A stretch of DNA of 64,000 nucleotides, taken from Acidobacteriaceae bacterium (GTDB lineage: Bacteria; Acidobacteriota; Terriglobia; Terriglobales; Acidobacteriaceae). The stretch is from contig PKUV01000164.1 in the NCBI GenBank assembly GCA_003131315.1, positions 4,123 through 68,122 of the forward strand. Reading direction: 5' to 3'. A program made the position numbers and the translations under genes. The notes beneath the pieces are model-generated. The model ran no database searches, had not been told where the DNA came from, and was given only the letters and a program-made list of their open reading frames with translations. The first letter of the stretch is position 1, and each line of letters starts with the position of its first letter. Shown here piece after piece: positions 27,366 through 35,865 of the stretch.

Positions 27366-27391
27366 GATTTAAATTATATTAGACTTCAGCC

Positions 27392-28081
27392 ATGGCTCAA
27401 AATCATACCCGGAGCGCCGATGCCCGCAACGGAAACAACGGGACCGACGGGAAGCGCCCGCCCGGGCGGCCACGCAGTGAGGAGTCGCGTCAGTCGATCC
27501 TGCGCAGCACCCTGAAACTGCTCAAACAGCCAGGTGGATTCCCGGAACTCAGTATTGAAGCCATCGCCGCCGACGCCAATGTTGGCAAGACAACTGTCTA
27601 CCGTTGGTGGCCGACGAAGGCCGCCCTGGTCGCCGACGCCTTCTCCACTAGCGCTGACGAGGAACTCCGCTTCCCGAATACCGGCTCCGTGCAACGCGAC
27701 ATGAGCCTGCAGATGAGGCGGCTGATTCGCATCTTCCGGTCCAAGCGCGGCAAGGTAGTGGCGGCGCTGCTCGCCGGAGGGCAATCGGATCCGGAATTGA
27801 TCGAGGCCTTTCGCGACAGATTCTTGTGGCCCAGACGCAAACAGGCCTATCAAACTCTTCAACGCGGCATCGACCGCGGCGAACTACCCGCCGACAGCGA
27901 CCTCGACCTCGTCCTCGACTTGCTCTACGGGCCGATCTACATGCGCTTTCTGATCCGGCACCACAAGCTCGACGAAAGCTTCGCCGACGATATTTGCGCG
28001 CTGGTGCTGCAGGGTCTGAAACGGCAGCCACACCACCGAAAATTGGAGAGCGCTAAACCCCAGCTGCGAACAGTTCTGTAA
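27392..28081 (+). CDS. TetR/AcrR family transcriptional regulator
   Basis: 229-aa regulator. After a disordered N-terminus (NHTRSADARNGNNGTDGKRPPGRPR) the TetR helix-turn-helix reads SRQSILRSTLKLLKQPG, then LSIEAIAADANVGKTTVYRWWPTKAALVADAF. The C-terminal ligand-binding/dimer domain is helical (LQRGIDRGELPADSDLDLVLDLLYGPIYMRFLIRH), the style of TetR_C subfamilies that act on efflux genes. It is divergent from the RND pump with a palindrome between them, so it is very likely the local repressor. The effector is unknown. Confidence 0.88.
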   Translation: MAQNHTRSADARNGNNGTDGKRPPGRPRSEESRQSILRSTLKLLKQPGGFPELSIEAIAADANVGKTTVYRWWPTKAALVADAFSTSADEELRFPNTGSVQRDMSLQMRRLIRIFRSKRGKVVAALLAGGQSDPELIEAFRDRFLWPRRKQAYQTLQRGIDRGELPADSDLDLVLDLLYGPIYMRFLIRHHKLDESFADDICALVLQGLKRQPHHRKLESAKPQLRTVL

Positions 28082-28226
28082 AAGGATGAACGCCCCCACC
28101 CCCTAAGCCATTTGCCTGCTGAAACTTACCGTTCGGTCTCCAAATCCGACCGATGCCTGATCGGCCTTGCGTGAAGTCGCCGCTGAGGCTAAAATCAAAC
28201 TACGACCGAAACAGTCGGAGTTTTAT

Positions 28227-28243
28227 CCGACTATATAGGTCGG
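28227..28243 (+). promoter_or_regulatory. Candidate IscR-type operator/promoter of the isc operon
   Basis: Palindrome CCGAC-TATATAG-GTCGG, 11 bp upstream of the iscR ATG. Its GAC-n7-GTC symmetry and A+T centre resemble the type 1 sites of IscR, which binds its own promoter as a [2Fe-2S] protein. An extra GTCGG half-site lies at 28214-28218. The TATATA core may double as a -10 element. Confidence 0.55.
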
Positions 28244-28254
28244 CATTCGGCGCC

Positions 28255-28722
28255 ATGCTGAAACTGACGAAAAAAGCGGACTACGGGCTCATGGCCATGA
28301 AGCATCTGGCCGAGCACGCTGACCAGGGCGCATGCAGCGCCAAGGATGTCGCCGAGGCCTACGGCATCCCGCAGGAAGCGCTGGCGAAGATCCTGCAACG
28401 GCTGGCGAAGGTCGGTTTGATACGGTCCCAGCATGGCATGAACGGCGGTTACACGCTGACGCGAGATCCGAAGATGATTTCCGCGTTCGAAGTGATCAAG
28501 GCCATTGACGGGCCGCTGTTCATTACGTCGTGCGTTACCGTTCGCGGCGAATGCGGGCAAAGCGGCCGATGCACGATTCGCGAGCCGCTGCGGAAAGTGA
28601 ATGAAAGCATCGAGCAGGTGCTGAAGAACATCAAGATTTCTCAGATGAAGGAAGAACCGGAAGTCATCCAAGTCAACAAGCTGGAGACCCAGAAGCCGGC
28701 GGAGTTGGTAACGATTTCGTAG
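28255..28722 (+). CDS. iscR: Rrf2 family iron-sulfur regulator IscR-like
   Basis: 155-aa Rrf2 winged-helix repressor and likely sensor of cluster status. Seen: MLKLTKKADYGLMAMKHLAEH start, recognition region CSAKDVAEAYGIPQEALAKILQRLAKVGLI, wing SQHGMNGGYTL, and a cysteine triad C93-x6-C100-x5-C106 that would hold the cluster (E. coli IscR uses C92, C98, C104). The ATG at 28255 matches the family N-terminus; the frame is open further upstream through the operator. It heads the isc operon, 48 bp before iscS. Confidence 0.9.
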   Translation: MLKLTKKADYGLMAMKHLAEHADQGACSAKDVAEAYGIPQEALAKILQRLAKVGLIRSQHGMNGGYTLTRDPKMISAFEVIKAIDGPLFITSCVTVRGECGQSGRCTIREPLRKVNESIEQVLKNIKISQMKEEPEVIQVNKLETQKPAELVTIS

Positions 28723-28770
28723 GCAAATTGTATTCATCCCAGGAAGAAGTGCTAAGGAGAGAAGGCAGTC

Positions 28771-30051
28771 ATGAGCACGAATGGCAACAAGGCGAACCCG
28801 ACCAGTCACCATGCACAACAACGCGCTGTCCCGAGTGGGATCAAGCTGCCGATTTACATGGATAATCACGCGACCACGCCGATGGATCCGCGGGTTCTCG
28901 AAGAAATGCTGCCCTACTTCATGGAGAAGTTCGGCAACGCCGCCAGCCGCAATCACCCGTTTGGATGGGCGGCCGAAGAAGCGGTCGAGTTGTCGCGCGA
29001 GCGTATCGCAAAGCTGATTGGCGCGACCTCGAAAGAGATCATCTTCACCTCGGGCGCCACCGAAAGCGACAACCTCGCAATCAAGGGCGTGGCGGAGATG
29101 TACCGCGAAAAGGGCAACCACATCATCACGGCGGTCACCGAACACAAGGCAGTGCTCGACACCTGCAAGCATCTTGAGAAGTTTGGCTTTCGCGTGACCT
29201 ATCTGCCGGTGCAGAAAGATGGACTGGTCGACCTCGATGATCTGAAGCGCACCATCGACGACAAGACGATTCTGGTCACGATCATGGCAGCCAACAATGA
29301 GATCGGCGTACTGCAACCGATCGCGGAAATTGGCAAACTGTGCCGCGAACGCGGCGTGATCTTCCACACCGACGCCGTGCAGGCTATCGGTAAGGTACCG
29401 GTGGACGTGAACAAGATGAACATCGATGTCGCATCCATCACCGGACACAAGCTGTACGGGCCGAAAGGCGCGGGCGCGCTTTATGTGCGCCGCAAGAATC
29501 CGCGCGTGCAGTTGGTGCCGCTGATTGACGGCGGCGGGCACGAGCGCGGAATGCGCTCCGGCACGCTCAATGTTCCCGGCATCGCCGGACTCGGCAAGGC
29601 TTGCGCAATCGCGCAGGAAGAGATGCCGCAGGAATCCTACAAAATGGCGGGCTTGCGAAACCGGCTGAAAGACAGCATCATGAGCCGGCTTGACGAGGTG
29701 TATATCAACGGCTCCATGGAACATCGCCTGCCGGGCAATCTGAATATCAGCTTTGCTTACGTGGAAGGCGAGTCGCTGCTGATGGGCATCAACGATATCG
29801 CGGTTTCGAGCGGATCGGCGTGCACCTCGGCGACACTCGAGCCATCTTATGTATTGAAGGCGCTCGGCACGGGCGACGATCTGGCGCACAGCTCGATCCG
29901 CTTCGGCATCGGGCGATTTAACACCGAGGCCGAGATTGACTACGTGGGCGACCGCGTGGTCGAGACGGTACTGCGTCTGCGCGAACTCTCGCCACTCTAC
30001 GAAATGGCGAAAGAGGGTGTGGACTTGAAGAGTGTGAAGTGGGCGGGATAG
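28771..30051 (+). CDS. iscS: Cysteine desulfurase IscS
   Basis: 426-aa PLP enzyme that takes sulfur from cysteine and hands a persulfide to IscU. Seen: [22 protein letters not shown], substrate loop [17 protein letters not shown] lysine at about residue 227 in [14 protein letters not shown], and the mobile catalytic loop [21 protein letters not shown] with Cys351. About 25 extra N-terminal residues (Asn/His/Gln-rich) precede the usual start. An AAGGAG site lies upstream of the ATG. Followed by a 136-bp gap filled by an inverted repeat, then iscU. Confidence 0.96.
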   Translation: MSTNGNKANPTSHHAQQRAVPSGIKLPIYMDNHATTPMDPRVLEEMLPYFMEKFGNAASRNHPFGWAAEEAVELSRERIAKLIGATSKEIIFTSGATESDNLAIKGVAEMYREKGNHIITAVTEHKAVLDTCKHLEKFGFRVTYLPVQKDGLVDLDDLKRTIDDKTILVTIMAANNEIGVLQPIAEIGKLCRERGVIFHTDAVQAIGKVPVDVNKMNIDVASITGHKLYGPKGAGALYVRRKNPRVQLVPLIDGGGHERGMRSGTLNVPGIAGLGKACAIAQEEMPQESYKMAGLRNRLKDSIMSRLDEVYINGSMEHRLPGNLNISFAYVEGESLLMGINDIAVSSGSACTSATLEPSYVLKALGTGDDLAHSSIRFGIGRFNTEAEIDYVGDRVVETVLRLRELSPLYEMAKEGVDLKSVKWAG

Positions 30052-30054
30052 AAG

Positions 30055-30170
30055 CAAGGTTTCAAGGTTTCAAAGTTTCAAGGTTTCAAGGTGCCTTGAT
30101 CAAACTTGGAACCCTGACGACCGGCGGGTGCTTCCTTGAAACCTTGCAACCTTGAAACTTTGAAACCTTT
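30055..30170. repeat. Short-period inverted repeat (TTTCAAGG type), iscS-iscU gap
   Basis: Arms 30055-30091 and 30134-30170 are built of 7-8 bp units around GGTTTCAA; 33 of 37 positions pair when one is inverted. The element almost fills the gap between iscS and iscU and would fold into a long hairpin in the operon mRNA. Two more members of the same family are at 33981 and 34454 in the same operon. Confidence 0.9.
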
Positions 30171-30187
30171 AATTAAGGGGTGAAAGA

Positions 30188-30604
30188 ATGTCATACAGCG
30201 ATAAAGTGATCGACCACTACAACAATCCACGCAACGTGGGCTCAATGGACAAGAAGGATGCCGATGTGGGCACCGGCTTGGTCGGCGCGCCCGAGTGCGG
30301 CGACGTGATGAAACTGCAGATCAAGGTTAACCCGCAGACCAACATCATTGAAGACGCCAAGTTCAAGACCTTCGGCTGCGGCTCGGCGATTGCGTCGTCC
30401 TCGCTTGCGACCGAGTGGGTCAAGGGCAAGACGGTTGACCAAGCCCTCGAGATCAAGAACACCGAGATCGTGAAGGAACTGGCCTTGCCGCCGGTGAAAA
30501 TTCACTGCTCGGTGCTGGCCGAGGATGCTATTCGAGCCGCGATTGGCGACTGGAAAAAGAAGCAGGAAGCCACAAAGCCTGCGGCAGTACAAGCGGCACA
30601 GTAA
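30188..30604 (+). CDS. iscU: Iron-sulfur cluster scaffold IscU
   Basis: 138-aa scaffold on which new [2Fe-2S] clusters are built. Seen: YSDKVIDHYNNPRNVGS start and three cluster cysteines in GAPECGDVMKLQIKV, FKTFGCGSAIASSS and PPVKIHCSVLAEDAI, with the conserved Asp near the first. The chaperone-binding loop is LPPVKIH, matching the LPPVK motif recognised by HscA. The C-terminal tail (KKKQEATKPAAVQAAQ) is slightly long. Good AAGGGG ribosome site before ATG 30188. Confidence 0.96.
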   Translation: MSYSDKVIDHYNNPRNVGSMDKKDADVGTGLVGAPECGDVMKLQIKVNPQTNIIEDAKFKTFGCGSAIASSSLATEWVKGKTVDQALEIKNTEIVKELALPPVKIHCSVLAEDAIRAAIGDWKKKQEATKPAAVQAAQ

Positions 30605-30611
30605 ATCGGCT

Positions 30612-30669
30612 CCCGTAGAGACGGGGCTTGCCCCGTCTGCGGAGACGCGGCAAGCCGCGTCTCTACGGG
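30612..30669. repeat. Nested family A palindromes, iscU-iscA gap
   Basis: Two palindromes lie side by side: GACGGGGC-TT-GCCCCGTC (30620-30637) and GAGACGCGGC-AA-GCCGCGTCTC (30642-30663). An outer pair CCCGTAGAG (30612-30620) / CTCTACGGG (30661-30669) encloses both, so the whole can form either one cruciform-like fold or two hairpins. Sits 8 bp after iscU. Confidence 0.88.
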
Positions 30670-30712
30670 AAATCGGCTCGCGGCTCGTAGCTCGAAGCTT
30701 CTAAAATCAATC

Positions 30713-31114
30713 ATGGATCAAGCAGTCAAAGACGAAGCAATCAAAGATCAAGCCGTCAAAACCGCCGTGCCCACGGCTCCGGCCAAGGGCATCCAGGTGA
30801 CCGACAACGCGCTTAAGAAGATTCGCTCGGCAATGGTGAAAGAAAACGTTTCGCCGGAGCAGGGCGGGCTTCGCTTGGGCGTGCAGGGCGGCGGATGCTC
30901 AGGCCTGAGTTACAACATACGGTTCGATACGCAACCGCGCGAGCGCGACCGTGTGTTTCAGTTCGGAGATGTGCGGGTTTTTGTGGACCCAAAGTCCTTC
31001 ATCTATCTGCACGGGATGACTCTCGATTACCAGGAAACCCTGATGCAGCAGGGATTCGTGTTCGTGAACCCGAACTCGACCAAGTCCTGCGGTTGCGGGA
31101 GTTCTTTCTCGTAA
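30713..31114 (+). CDS. iscA: A-type iron-sulfur carrier IscA
   Basis: 133-aa HesB/IscA-type carrier that supplies or transfers [Fe-S] clusters. Seen: IQVTDNALKKIRSAM, first cysteine in LGVQGGGCSGLSYNI, and the C-terminal pair SCGCGSSFS. The N-terminus has a 25-residue extension with a repeated Lys/Asp/Ala pattern (MDQAVKDEAIKDQAVK) not normal for IscA; it may be disordered, or the true start may be further in. Follows iscU by 108 bp containing nested palindromes. Confidence 0.93.
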   Translation: MDQAVKDEAIKDQAVKTAVPTAPAKGIQVTDNALKKIRSAMVKENVSPEQGGLRLGVQGGGCSGLSYNIRFDTQPRERDRVFQFGDVRVFVDPKSFIYLHGMTLDYQETLMQQGFVFVNPNSTKSCGCGSSFS

Positions 31115-31122
31115 TAGAAGTG

Positions 31123-31217
31123 TGGCGCGGACCTGAGCGTAGTCGAAAGGGCCCTCGCCCGCGAACAGGTCTGCCGAGAAATCAGGCTGGATGGTGAGGG
31201 CGGGCCGCGCGCTCGCC
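31123..31217. repeat. Partial family B copy and G+C-rich palindrome, iscA-hscB gap
   Basis: Begins with GTGTGGCGCGGAC, identical to the start of the element at 5780, and continues with loosely inverted GGGCCCTCGCCCGC / GTGAGGGCGGGCC segments. No gene is present. It is the third repeat-filled spacer in the isc operon. Confidence 0.55.
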
Positions 31218-31228
31218 TTAAATTTTGT

Positions 31229-31981
31229 ATGGCAAATTCAGAATCCAAGTCGTCGTTGATCATGCCCGGAGAGGCAACCTCGAGTTGCTGGTCGTGCGGC
31301 ACGATGCGCGCGGTACACTTCTGCAGTTCGTGCGGCAAAGTGCAGCCGCCGGTCCCGGTGGACTATTTCACCTTCTTTGGATTTCCGCGAAAGCTCAACC
31401 TGGACACGTCCGCACTGGAAAAAGAGTTCTACGCGCTGAGCCGCCGGCTCCATCCTGACGTATTCGGGCAGGCTGACACACGGGAACGTTCCTGGAGCCT
31501 GGAACAAAGTTCCATGCTCAACGACGCGTACCGCACGCTGAAAGATCCGATCAAGCGCACGGAGTACCTGTTGCGCCTCGAAGGCGTAGAACTGGAAGAG
31601 CAATCGAAACAGGCGACCGAAAAGGCCCGCGCAACCGGGGAATTGAAGAAGCAGGTCGTGCCTCCCGATCTTTTGGAGGAAGTCTTCGAACTCAACATGC
31701 ATCTGGAAGAACTGCGAATTCAGAAAAAACTGGGCGAAGACGACCCCGCTTTGCTTGAGGAAATCGGCAAGGCAAAGCTTTCGCTGGAAGAAAAATACGA
31801 AGCACTGTTCAACGAACTGAAGACCGAATGGAACAACTGGGACAAATCCGTGGACAACGGAACCGCCGACGGAACCAACGACGACCGGCGAAGGATCCTC
31901 GACAAGATGCTGGATGTGCTGAACCGCAGGAACTATGTCCGGAACCTGGTACGGGACGTGAATGAGGCATTGGAAAACTAG
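31229..31981 (+). CDS. hscB: HscB co-chaperone with N-terminal C4 zinc-ribbon
   Basis: 250-aa J-domain protein that brings IscU to HscA. Seen: J-domain YFTFFGFPRKLNLDTSALEKEFYALSRRLHPDVF with HPD at 75-77, and a long C-terminal helical IscU-binding domain, longer than in E. coli HscB (171 aa). Residues 20-35 hold C20-x2-C23-x8-C32-x2-C35 (CWSCGTMRAVHFCSSC), a tetracysteine module like that of eukaryotic HSC20 and absent from the E. coli protein. Probably a zinc site. Co-directional in the isc operon between iscA and hscA. Confidence 0.92.
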   Translation: MANSESKSSLIMPGEATSSCWSCGTMRAVHFCSSCGKVQPPVPVDYFTFFGFPRKLNLDTSALEKEFYALSRRLHPDVFGQADTRERSWSLEQSSMLNDAYRTLKDPIKRTEYLLRLEGVELEEQSKQATEKARATGELKKQVVPPDLLEEVFELNMHLEELRIQKKLGEDDPALLEEIGKAKLSLEEKYEALFNELKTEWNNWDKSVDNGTADGTNDDRRRILDKMLDVLNRRNYVRNLVRDVNEALEN

Positions 31982-31991
31982 GTCAGAGGTT

Positions 31992-32055
31992 AGAGGTCAG
32001 ATTGCAGAGGTGAAACCAACCAACTCATGGTTCTCACCTCTGCAATCTGACCTCT
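31992..32055. repeat. 22-bp perfect inverted repeat, hscB-hscA gap
   Basis: Arms at 31992-32013 and 32034-32055 pair perfectly over 22 bp around a 20-nt loop. The arms consist of AGAGGT, CAGATTGC and related short units (each arm carries AGAGGT twice), and further partial copies extend on both sides to about 32070. Lies between the hscB stop and the hscA start. Confidence 0.9.
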
Positions 32056-32075
32056 GACCTCTGCAATCTCACAAA

Positions 32076-33977
32076 ATGGCAACTGACTACATCGTCGGCA
32101 TCGATCTCGGCACCACGAACTCGCTCGTGGCCTACATGCAGGGGGATTCCCCTGTCGTCATCCCCGGAGAAGACGGGCTGAACCTTGTGCCCTCGGTGGT
32201 GGCACTCGACGAGAAGAACCAGATCATAGTGGGCAACGCCGCGCGCCGGTATCTGATCGAAACGCCGGAGCGCGCGGTTTACTCGGTCAAGCGCCTGATG
32301 GGGCGCGGCGTCGAGGATATACAGGACGAGCTGAAGCTGTTTCCGTTCCAGTTGGCGGAAGATCTTCACGAAGGAGAGGTTCTGCGCATCAAGATTGGTG
32401 AGCGAACTTACACGCCGCCTGAAATTTCCGCGCTGGTGCTGCGCCAACTGAAGCGCAATGCCGAGCGCTTTTTCGGAGCGTCCGTAACCCAGGCGGTTGT
32501 CACCGTCCCCGCATACTTTAATGACGCGCAGCGGCAGGCGACGAAAGACGCCGGTCGCATCGCCGGGCTGAATGTTTTGCGGCTGGTAAACGAACCGACG
32601 GCAGCATCGCTCGCTTACGGTCTGGACAAGAAGAAGCACGGCATCGTTGTGGTTTACGATCTGGGCGGCGGCACGTTCGACATTTCGATTCTCAAGCTGC
32701 ACGACGGCATTTTCGAGGTGATTGCCACCAACGGCGACACGCATCTCGGCGGGGACGACATCGACAATCTGCTGATCGCGCTCGCGCTCGACGACATTCG
32801 CGGCGATCTCGGACTCGATGTGCGCCGCAGCGGCGAAGCGGTGCAGCGCATCCGCAAGGCCGTGATCGAGGCCAAGATTGCGCTTTCGTCGCAGCCTTCG
32901 GCGACGCTCGATGTCGATTTGCCCGGTGGAAAGAAGTATCAGCGGGAGATTTCGCTCGAAGTCTTCGAGCAGATGATCCAACGCATCGTTGATCGCACGG
33001 TCGGTCCCTGCAAGCAGGCACTCAAAGACGCAGGCCTGAAGCCCGAACAAATCGACGAGGTCGTGCTGGTCGGGGGCTCCACGCGCATCCCGAAGGTGCG
33101 GCGGTTGGTGCAGGATCTGTTTCGACGCGCGCCGCACACGGATTTAAATCCGGACGAAGTGGTTGCGCTCGGCGCGGCCGTGCAGGCGAATATTCTCGGC
33201 GGCGGCTCCGAAATCACGAAAGAAATGCTGTTACTCGACGTGACCCCGCTTTCTCTGGGAATTGAAGTGGCAGGCGGCGTGACCGACAAGATCATCCTGC
33301 GCAACTCGACGGTGCCGGCTTCGGCAACGCAGTACTACACGACCCAGGTCGATGGCCAAACGAACGTCGCGATTCATGTGCTGCAAGGCGAACGCGAACT
33401 GGCACGGGATTGCCGGTCGCTGGCGCGATTCGATCTGAAGGGTGTTCCACCCATGCCCGCAGGCATGCCGCGCATTGAGGTGAAGTTTCTGATCGACGCC
33501 AACGGAATTTTGCGCGTCTCGGCGCGCGAGCAGCGCAGTGGAAAGGAAGCTGAAATCGACGTCCAGCCCAGTTACGGACTCACCGACGAACAGGTCGAGA
33601 ACATGCTGCTCGAATCGTTCGACTATGCGGAAGAGGATTTCCGGCAGCGGCAGGTCATTGAAGCGCGGCGCGAAGCAGACACGATCCTGACCGCGCTCGC
33701 GAAAGGAAAGAAGAATCAGGCCTGGCAGGAACTCACCAGCGACGAACGCCGCAACGTCGAGACGCTGGAGAAAGCTCTGGTTGCGGTAAAGGATGGCGAT
33801 GACTATCACGCGATCCGCGGGGGCATTGACGCGCTGAACGAGGCCACGATGCGTTTGGCGGAATTGATGATGGATACTGCCGTTTCGAACGCGCTCAAGG
33901 GAAAAGCCATGGACGACACCGATCTGGAGGAAGGGCTGCAGGCCGGCCATCCGGTGGCGAAGGCAGAGTTTGAATAA
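32076..33977 (+). CDS. hscA: Hsp70-type chaperone HscA
   Basis: 633-aa Hsp70 dedicated to iron-sulfur maturation; it uses ATP to help transfer clusters from IscU. Seen: ATPase motifs [30 protein letters not shown] and [16 protein letters not shown], and the substrate domain [18 protein letters not shown]. The lid is shorter than in DnaK and ends without the EEVD-like or glycine-rich tail, which supports HscA over DnaK, as does location in the isc operon beside hscB and fdx. Confidence 0.93.
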   Translation: MATDYIVGIDLGTTNSLVAYMQGDSPVVIPGEDGLNLVPSVVALDEKNQIIVGNAARRYLIETPERAVYSVKRLMGRGVEDIQDELKLFPFQLAEDLHEGEVLRIKIGERTYTPPEISALVLRQLKRNAERFFGASVTQAVVTVPAYFNDAQRQATKDAGRIAGLNVLRLVNEPTAASLAYGLDKKKHGIVVVYDLGGGTFDISILKLHDGIFEVIATNGDTHLGGDDIDNLLIALALDDIRGDLGLDVRRSGEAVQRIRKAVIEAKIALSSQPSATLDVDLPGGKKYQREISLEVFEQMIQRIVDRTVGPCKQALKDAGLKPEQIDEVVLVGGSTRIPKVRRLVQDLFRRAPHTDLNPDEVVALGAAVQANILGGGSEITKEMLLLDVTPLSLGIEVAGGVTDKIILRNSTVPASATQYYTTQVDGQTNVAIHVLQGERELARDCRSLARFDLKGVPPMPAGMPRIEVKFLIDANGILRVSAREQRSGKEAEIDVQPSYGLTDEQVENMLLESFDYAEEDFRQRQVIEARREADTILTALAKGKKNQAWQELTSDERRNVETLEKALVAVKDGDDYHAIRGGIDALNEATMRLAELMMDTAVSNALKGKAMDDTDLEEGLQAGHPVAKAEFE

Positions 33978-33980
33978 AGC

Positions 33981-34066
33981 AGGTTTCAAGGTTTCAAGGT
34001 TTCACAGTTTCAGGGTAAAACCCTCGCTTGCCACCTTGAAACTTTGAAACTTTGAAACTTTGAAAC
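33981..34066. repeat. Short-period inverted repeat (TTTCAAGG type), hscA-fdx gap
   Basis: Arms 33981-34014 and 34034-34066 consist of GGTTTCAA/TTGAAACT units, the same family as 30055 and 34454. The second arm ends 13 bases before the fdx ATG, so a hairpin would lie close to the ribosome site of fdx. Confidence 0.88.
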
Positions 34067-34079
34067 ATGGGGTTCTTAC

Positions 34080-34448
34080 ATGTCGGATGTAAACATAGTT
34101 CAGGTCACCTTTCTTCCCGAAGGCAAGACGGTAACCTTCGAACACGGCAAGCTGCCGTATAAAGACCATGGCAAGAAAGAGTCGCTGCTCGATGTAGCGT
34201 TGAACTTCGGCATTCATCTCGATCATGCTTGCGGAGGAAACTGCGCCTGCACGACCTGCCACGTCTGGGTGAAAGAAGGCGCGGACCTGATCTCGGAGAT
34301 GGAAGATGACGAAGCCGACAAGCTCGACATGGCCGCCGATCTTCAGTTAAACTCGCGCCTCGGATGCCAGACCGTGATCAAGAAGCCGGGTAAAGTGGTC
34401 GTGGAAATCCCGGCGTGGAACCGGAATTACGTTTCGGAAGAGCATTAA
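34080..34448 (+). CDS. fdx: ISC-type [2Fe-2S] ferredoxin
   Basis: 122-aa ferredoxin that supplies electrons for cluster assembly. Seen: cluster ligands C51-x5-C57-x2-C60 in HACGGNCACTTCHVWV and Cys96 in SRLGCQTV, the spacing of adrenodoxin-like ISC ferredoxins. The acidic surface helix LISEMEDDEADKLDMA is typical of the partner-binding site. Placement after hscA and before iscX matches the proteobacterial isc order. Confidence 0.95.
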   Translation: MSDVNIVQVTFLPEGKTVTFEHGKLPYKDHGKKESLLDVALNFGIHLDHACGGNCACTTCHVWVKEGADLISEMEDDEADKLDMAADLQLNSRLGCQTVIKKPGKVVVEIPAWNRNYVSEEH

Positions 34449-34453
34449 GAGCC

Positions 34454-34543
34454 AGGTTTCAAGGTTTCAAGGTTTCAAAGAAGCCCGCAAAAGCTCTGCG
34501 ATCCGAATCTTTGAAACTCTGAAACCTTGAAACTTTGAAACCT
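34454..34543. repeat. Short-period inverted repeat (TTTCAAGG type), fdx-iscX gap
   Basis: Arms 34454-34480 (GGTTTCAA units) and 34509-34543 (TTGAAACY units) pair imperfectly. It is the third copy of this family in the operon and ends 16 bases before the iscX ATG. Confidence 0.88.
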
Positions 34544-34559
34544 GCCTTTGGAGCCATTC

Positions 34560-34781
34560 ATGCCAAAAGAACTCACCTGGAGCGATTCTGACGACATCGG
34601 GATTCTGCTCTCTGAAATTCATCCGGAACTCGACCCGCTCGCGGTCCGTTTCACCGATCTGCACAAATATGTAATCGCGCTCCCCGACTTCAAAGGCGAT
34701 CCCACGAAGTCGAACGAAGCTAAGCTGGAAGCAATCCAGATGGCATGGCATTCGGAGTTTCTCGACCGAACCCGGGGATAG
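34560..34781 (+). CDS. iscX: IscX (YfhJ) iron-sulfur assembly regulator
   Basis: 73-aa acidic protein that binds IscS and iron and modulates the rate of cluster assembly in E. coli. Seen: MPKELTWSDSDDIGILLSEIHPELDPLAVRFTDLHKYVIALPDF and EAIQMAWHSEF, which match the IscX family along its full length. The ATG at 34560 is preferred to 34548, which would add MEPF. Last gene of the isc operon; galT converges from the other side 27 bp away. Confidence 0.93.
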   Translation: MPKELTWSDSDDIGILLSEIHPELDPLAVRFTDLHKYVIALPDFKGDPTKSNEAKLEAIQMAWHSEFLDRTRG

Positions 34782-34808
34782 ACTCAGCAGTTCCAGCAAC
34801 GCGAAAAC

Positions 34809-35852
34809 TCAGCGGACGGCCACCGCATTGGGAGCCGCATCTTCCACGCTCGCCTCGCGCAAAAATTTCGCCGCCTCTTCGGGCGGTGTGGGATTGATGT
34901 AGAAACCGGTTCCCCATTCAAATCCCGCCGTCTTGGTCAGTTTGGGCATGAATTCAATGTGCCAGTGGTAATACTCGTTGGTCGGATCCTGCACCGGCGA
35001 CGTGTGTACGACCAGGTTGTACGGTGGATTGTCGAGCACGCGGTCCGCTTTCATCAGCAGCAGCTTGAGCGCTTTCGCGAGATTTTCGAACAACTGGGAC
35101 GACGAGTTCTCAAAGGCAGATTCGTGGCGCTTGGGGAGAATCCAGGTTTCAAAGGGAAACCGCGGAGCATACGGGGCGAGAGTCAGGAAATCTTCGTTCT
35201 CAGCCACGACTCGGATGCCGTTCTCGCTTTCCTGCCGGATGGCGTCGCAGAAGACACAGCGCTCTTTGTAGATGTAATACTGCTTGGCTCCCTGCAGTTC
35301 CTCAACCACGTAAATGGGCAGAATCGGCAACGCGATCAGTTGCGAGTGAGCGTGCTCGAGCGAGGCTCCGGCTGCTTCTCCGTGGTTCTTGAAGAGCAGA
35401 ATGTACTTGAAGCGCCGATCTTTCTTGAGATCGAGAATGCGATCGCGGAAGGCCCATAGAACGTCTTCGATTCTTTTCGAGGGAAGCGAGGCCAGGGTGG
35501 CATTGTGGTCGGGTGTTTCGATGACGACTTCGTGGGCGCCGATGCCATTCATCTTGTCAAACATGCCCTCGGCCTGCTTATTCAAATTGCCTTCGATGCC
35601 GAGCGCCGGGAACTTGTTCGGAACGACGCGGACCGTCCAACCTGGACTGTCCTTCTGAGGAGTATTGCCGTTGGTGCTTGGGCGATACGCCAGGATCTCC
35701 GGTGGGGTCTTGCTTTCATTGCCATAACAGAAGGGACAGAATCCGCCCTTGATCTTCACGGGCTCGCGCACAAAGTCGGTAGGCCGCTTGGCGCGATCCG
35801 TGGAAATAATCACCCACCGGCCCACGATGGGGTCTTTTCTTAATTCAGGCAC
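34809..35852 (-). CDS. galT: Galactose-1-phosphate uridylyltransferase
   Basis: 347-aa HIT-superfamily enzyme of the Leloir pathway that swaps UMP between UDP-glucose and galactose 1-phosphate. Seen: RKDPIVGRWVIISTDRAKRP start, zinc pairs CPFC and CVFC, and the active-site HAHSQ in GASLEHAHSQLIALP, where the middle His carries UMP; YHWHIEFMPK lies near the C-terminus. No other gal gene is adjacent. It shares the minus strand with yraN upstream (13 bp) and converges with iscX. Confidence 0.94.
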   Translation of the reverse strand: MPELRKDPIVGRWVIISTDRAKRPTDFVREPVKIKGGFCPFCYGNESKTPPEILAYRPSTNGNTPQKDSPGWTVRVVPNKFPALGIEGNLNKQAEGMFDKMNGIGAHEVVIETPDHNATLASLPSKRIEDVLWAFRDRILDLKKDRRFKYILLFKNHGEAAGASLEHAHSQLIALPILPIYVVEELQGAKQYYIYKERCVFCDAIRQESENGIRVVAENEDFLTLAPYAPRFPFETWILPKRHESAFENSSSQLFENLAKALKLLLMKADRVLDNPPYNLVVHTSPVQDPTNEYYHWHIEFMPKLTKTAGFEWGTGFYINPTPPEEAAKFLREASVEDAAPNAVAVR

Positions 35853-35865
35853 GCACTAAATCCTT

